The notes below the pieces were generated by a model. It was not told the origin of the DNA. It made no database searches and saw nothing but the letters and a program-made list of their open reading frames with translations. Shown here piece after piece: positions 30,441-32,130 of a DNA stretch of 32,130 nt. Every line of letters begins with the position of its first letter. The stretch's first letter is position 1. The DNA lies in the NCBI GenBank assembly GCA_015179025.1, contig WHUX01000406.1:1-32130 (forward strand), read 5' to 3'. The translations under genes and the position numbers were made by a program. Source of the stretch: Terfezia claveryi (taxonomy: Eukaryota; Ascomycota; Pezizomycetes; Pezizales; Pezizaceae).

Positions 30441-31659
30441 ATGGACTCCATCTACTCCTACACCCCTCCCGACTATCACAGCACTACCGTCTCCACTGGC
30501 GCATGGAATCGTCTCGCCTGCCGCTACATCGGCCCACAATACCTCCCCACCCCAGGACTACAAACCGGTCCCTCATACGCGCATACAAAACCCGGCAACC
30601 CGACTGGAAACCAATCTACAAAGACCCTCAAGCGTGCAAGAATTCACCCACCTACAATGTGCTCGAAAATCCTCCACCCCGGGATTCGGGAATCGTCAGT
30701 GTCAAGGGAAACTCAATCGACATCAGCGAGCTCGAGGTTGGAGAAGCACTACATGACACATGTAGCTTGGTGACTATCAAGAACGATCAATTGGGAGGGT
30801 ATATGTGTTGAAATCTGCCAAAAAGCATAGATATATCCGGAGGATGTTGATGAGGGAGATGGAGATATTATGCACTATACCCCTGCATAAAAACATTATG
30901 GGCCGCCCGCATTCCTTGCTACAGTACAGTGGGCGTATGCGCAAGAATCCTTCAACGCAGCACAAATGCCTAACCTTGTGGACCGCACATTCATAAAAGG
31001 AGAAGCCATCGTGGGTATATGACGGAGTATATACCCTCAGGAACACTTGCAAAACAGCTACTGGCATTTAGTCATGAGAACCATTAAAAAGTGAAATTGG
31101 GCTGTCGTGGTGTTTGCAGTTGTGTGAGGCATTGATACATCTGCATAGGGTGTGCGGGTTGGCACATTCGGCATTGAAGCCGGATAATGTGCTTGTAGAT
31201 ACAACAGACAAAGGCAAGGAGGGAAGTGAATATGGGGATGCGGGAGGATTGTGTTGATTGACTTTGAACAGACGAAAACGTGGGAAGAGTTTGAAGGGCC
31301 ATTGGTGTATCGGCTTGGTAGGAGACTTAGGTCAGACAATCCTTTGGAGAGTTGTATGATTTCGGAACAGTCTGATGTAAGTGACCTACTTATTCTGGAG
31401 AAAATATTGGTGCTAATCTTTTTTTTGGGGGGGATTGTAGATCCATTCACTTGCATGCATCTTTTGGATGATATTTGAGTGCAAGGGCATTTTCGACTAT
31501 GCGTGCGCGTGCACAGATAGAGTGATAGATACCACTATAAAGTTCTTCAGAGCTAAGATTAGGTGGTTCCATAATACCCCTGTCAGTCTCCGGCAAATAT
31601 TGGCGTCATGCACGGGATGGATGAATATCATATTTCACATGTCTCGCTGGAAGCTTTAA
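30441..31659 (+). pseudogene. Pseudogene of a protein-kinase-like protein (catalytic Asp also lost)
   Basis: Pieces in several frames line up as a kinase domain: a start MDSIYSYTPPDYHSTTVSTG (ATG 30441); then IDISELEVGEALHDTCSLVT; VYVLKSAKKHRYIRRMLMRE with MEIL (VAVK-like Lys and helix-C Glu, from 30799); EYIPSGTLAKQLLAFSHENH (hinge region, from 31025); WCLQLCEALIHLHRVCGLAH then SALKPDNVLVD (catalytic loop, from 31108); VLIDFEQTKTWEEFEGPLVY (DFG equivalent); and, after a GTAAGT...TTGTAG intron (31375-31440), IHSLACIFWMIFE (helix F). At least four frame changes and several stops separate them. In the catalytic loop HSALKPDN has Ala where H-x-D-x-K-P-x-N needs Asp. A T8-G7 tract lies inside the intron. 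Confidence 0.7.
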
Positions 31660-32130
31660 GAGACGCGGTTGCGGAGGCATATAGCCAGGCGAAGAAGGCT
31701 ACTGAATGTGGCCTATGGCTCTAAAGACGGCTACGGCATGTCTATGTACTGAGCCTGCGGAAATGCCCCCTCCCGACAGCATTTTACCCTCAGAGGCGAC
31801 TACCACATCCAGTCTTGTATCCGCAGAGGCGTCCAGTCCTGTTACTTTAGACACGATTACTCCAGCTTACCCTGTGCATGCACCTGCACAGACCATTACA
31901 ACATGCAGTCACGAAGAGATGGTATACTAACCGGTCTATTCCCCTACTTTACTTTCAAATTATTACAATCTCGTTTTTCTTTTTTTGATAATGATAATAT
32001 CTACTCGAATGACTCAGGGCTATACACAGCTTGCAAGAGGGGTTTTTTTTTTATTGGAATACGGAATTCGGGGGGGGGAAGTAAAGTTTGGAATTTGGGG
32101 GGCGATGAGACTGCTTTGTATGGAGTCTAT
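31660..32130. other. Downstream of the kinase pseudogene
   Basis: 31618-31724 has a frame reading MDEYHISHVSLEALRDAVAE then AYSQAKKATECGLWL. A 74-residue Ser/Thr/Pro-rich frame follows at 31706-31930. Both may be decayed C-terminal sequence of the kinase-like protein or chance. T-rich and G-run low-complexity sequence lies at 32041-32080. Confidence 0.3.

Overview
The window reads as nuclear DNA of a filamentous ascomycete. Genes carry short spliceosomal introns (52-91 bp, GTRNGT donors, CTRAC-like branch sites, YAG acceptors), there is an intron-bearing tRNA-Trp gene, and the recognisable families (bicovalent FAD oxidase, ankyrin protein with a long helical tail, Tad-like LINE, TPR-repeat protein, kinase-like protein) are typical of such fungi. 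Low gene density and many decayed mobile elements would suit a repeat-rich genome such as a Pezizomycete, but that placement is only an inference.

Layout. 1-751: 3' end of a LINE-type retrotransposon. 939-2487: secreted FAD-linked oxidase, one intron. 2836-4155: decayed DNA transposon with inverted ends around a broken integrase-like DDE gene. 4156-7754: gene-poor, holding a minus-strand TPR-repeat pseudogene (6113-7065). 7755-7879: tRNA-Trp(CCA) with a 52-bp intron. 9150-11335: three-exon gene of unknown function. 13288-14960: ankyrin protein gene interrupted by a one-base frameshift. 16995-18779: proline-rich protein of unknown function. 19683-22160: non-coding foldback-like element made of inverted ends and tandem arrays, lying 125 bp upstream of a SAM-dependent methyltransferase gene (22286-23671). 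23966-24697: doubtful minus-strand ORF. 26426-28232: two-coding-exon gene of unknown function with a 5'UTR intron. 30441-31659: pseudogene of a protein-kinase-like protein that has also lost its catalytic Asp.

The genes look like unrelated singletons; I see no biosynthetic cluster or operon-like organisation. The most unusual signal is a family of very short insertions scattered through the window. Each starts at the same sequence, TAGTCTGGTTGGCAC or its complement, is cut to 10, 15 or 27 bp, and is flanked by 9-bp direct repeats. Four copies have perfect 9-bp repeats and two have slightly decayed ones. They look like excision scars, or micro-insertions, of one terminal-inverted-repeat transposon family with 9-bp target duplications. 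A related terminus begins at 2836, at the edge of the integrase element.
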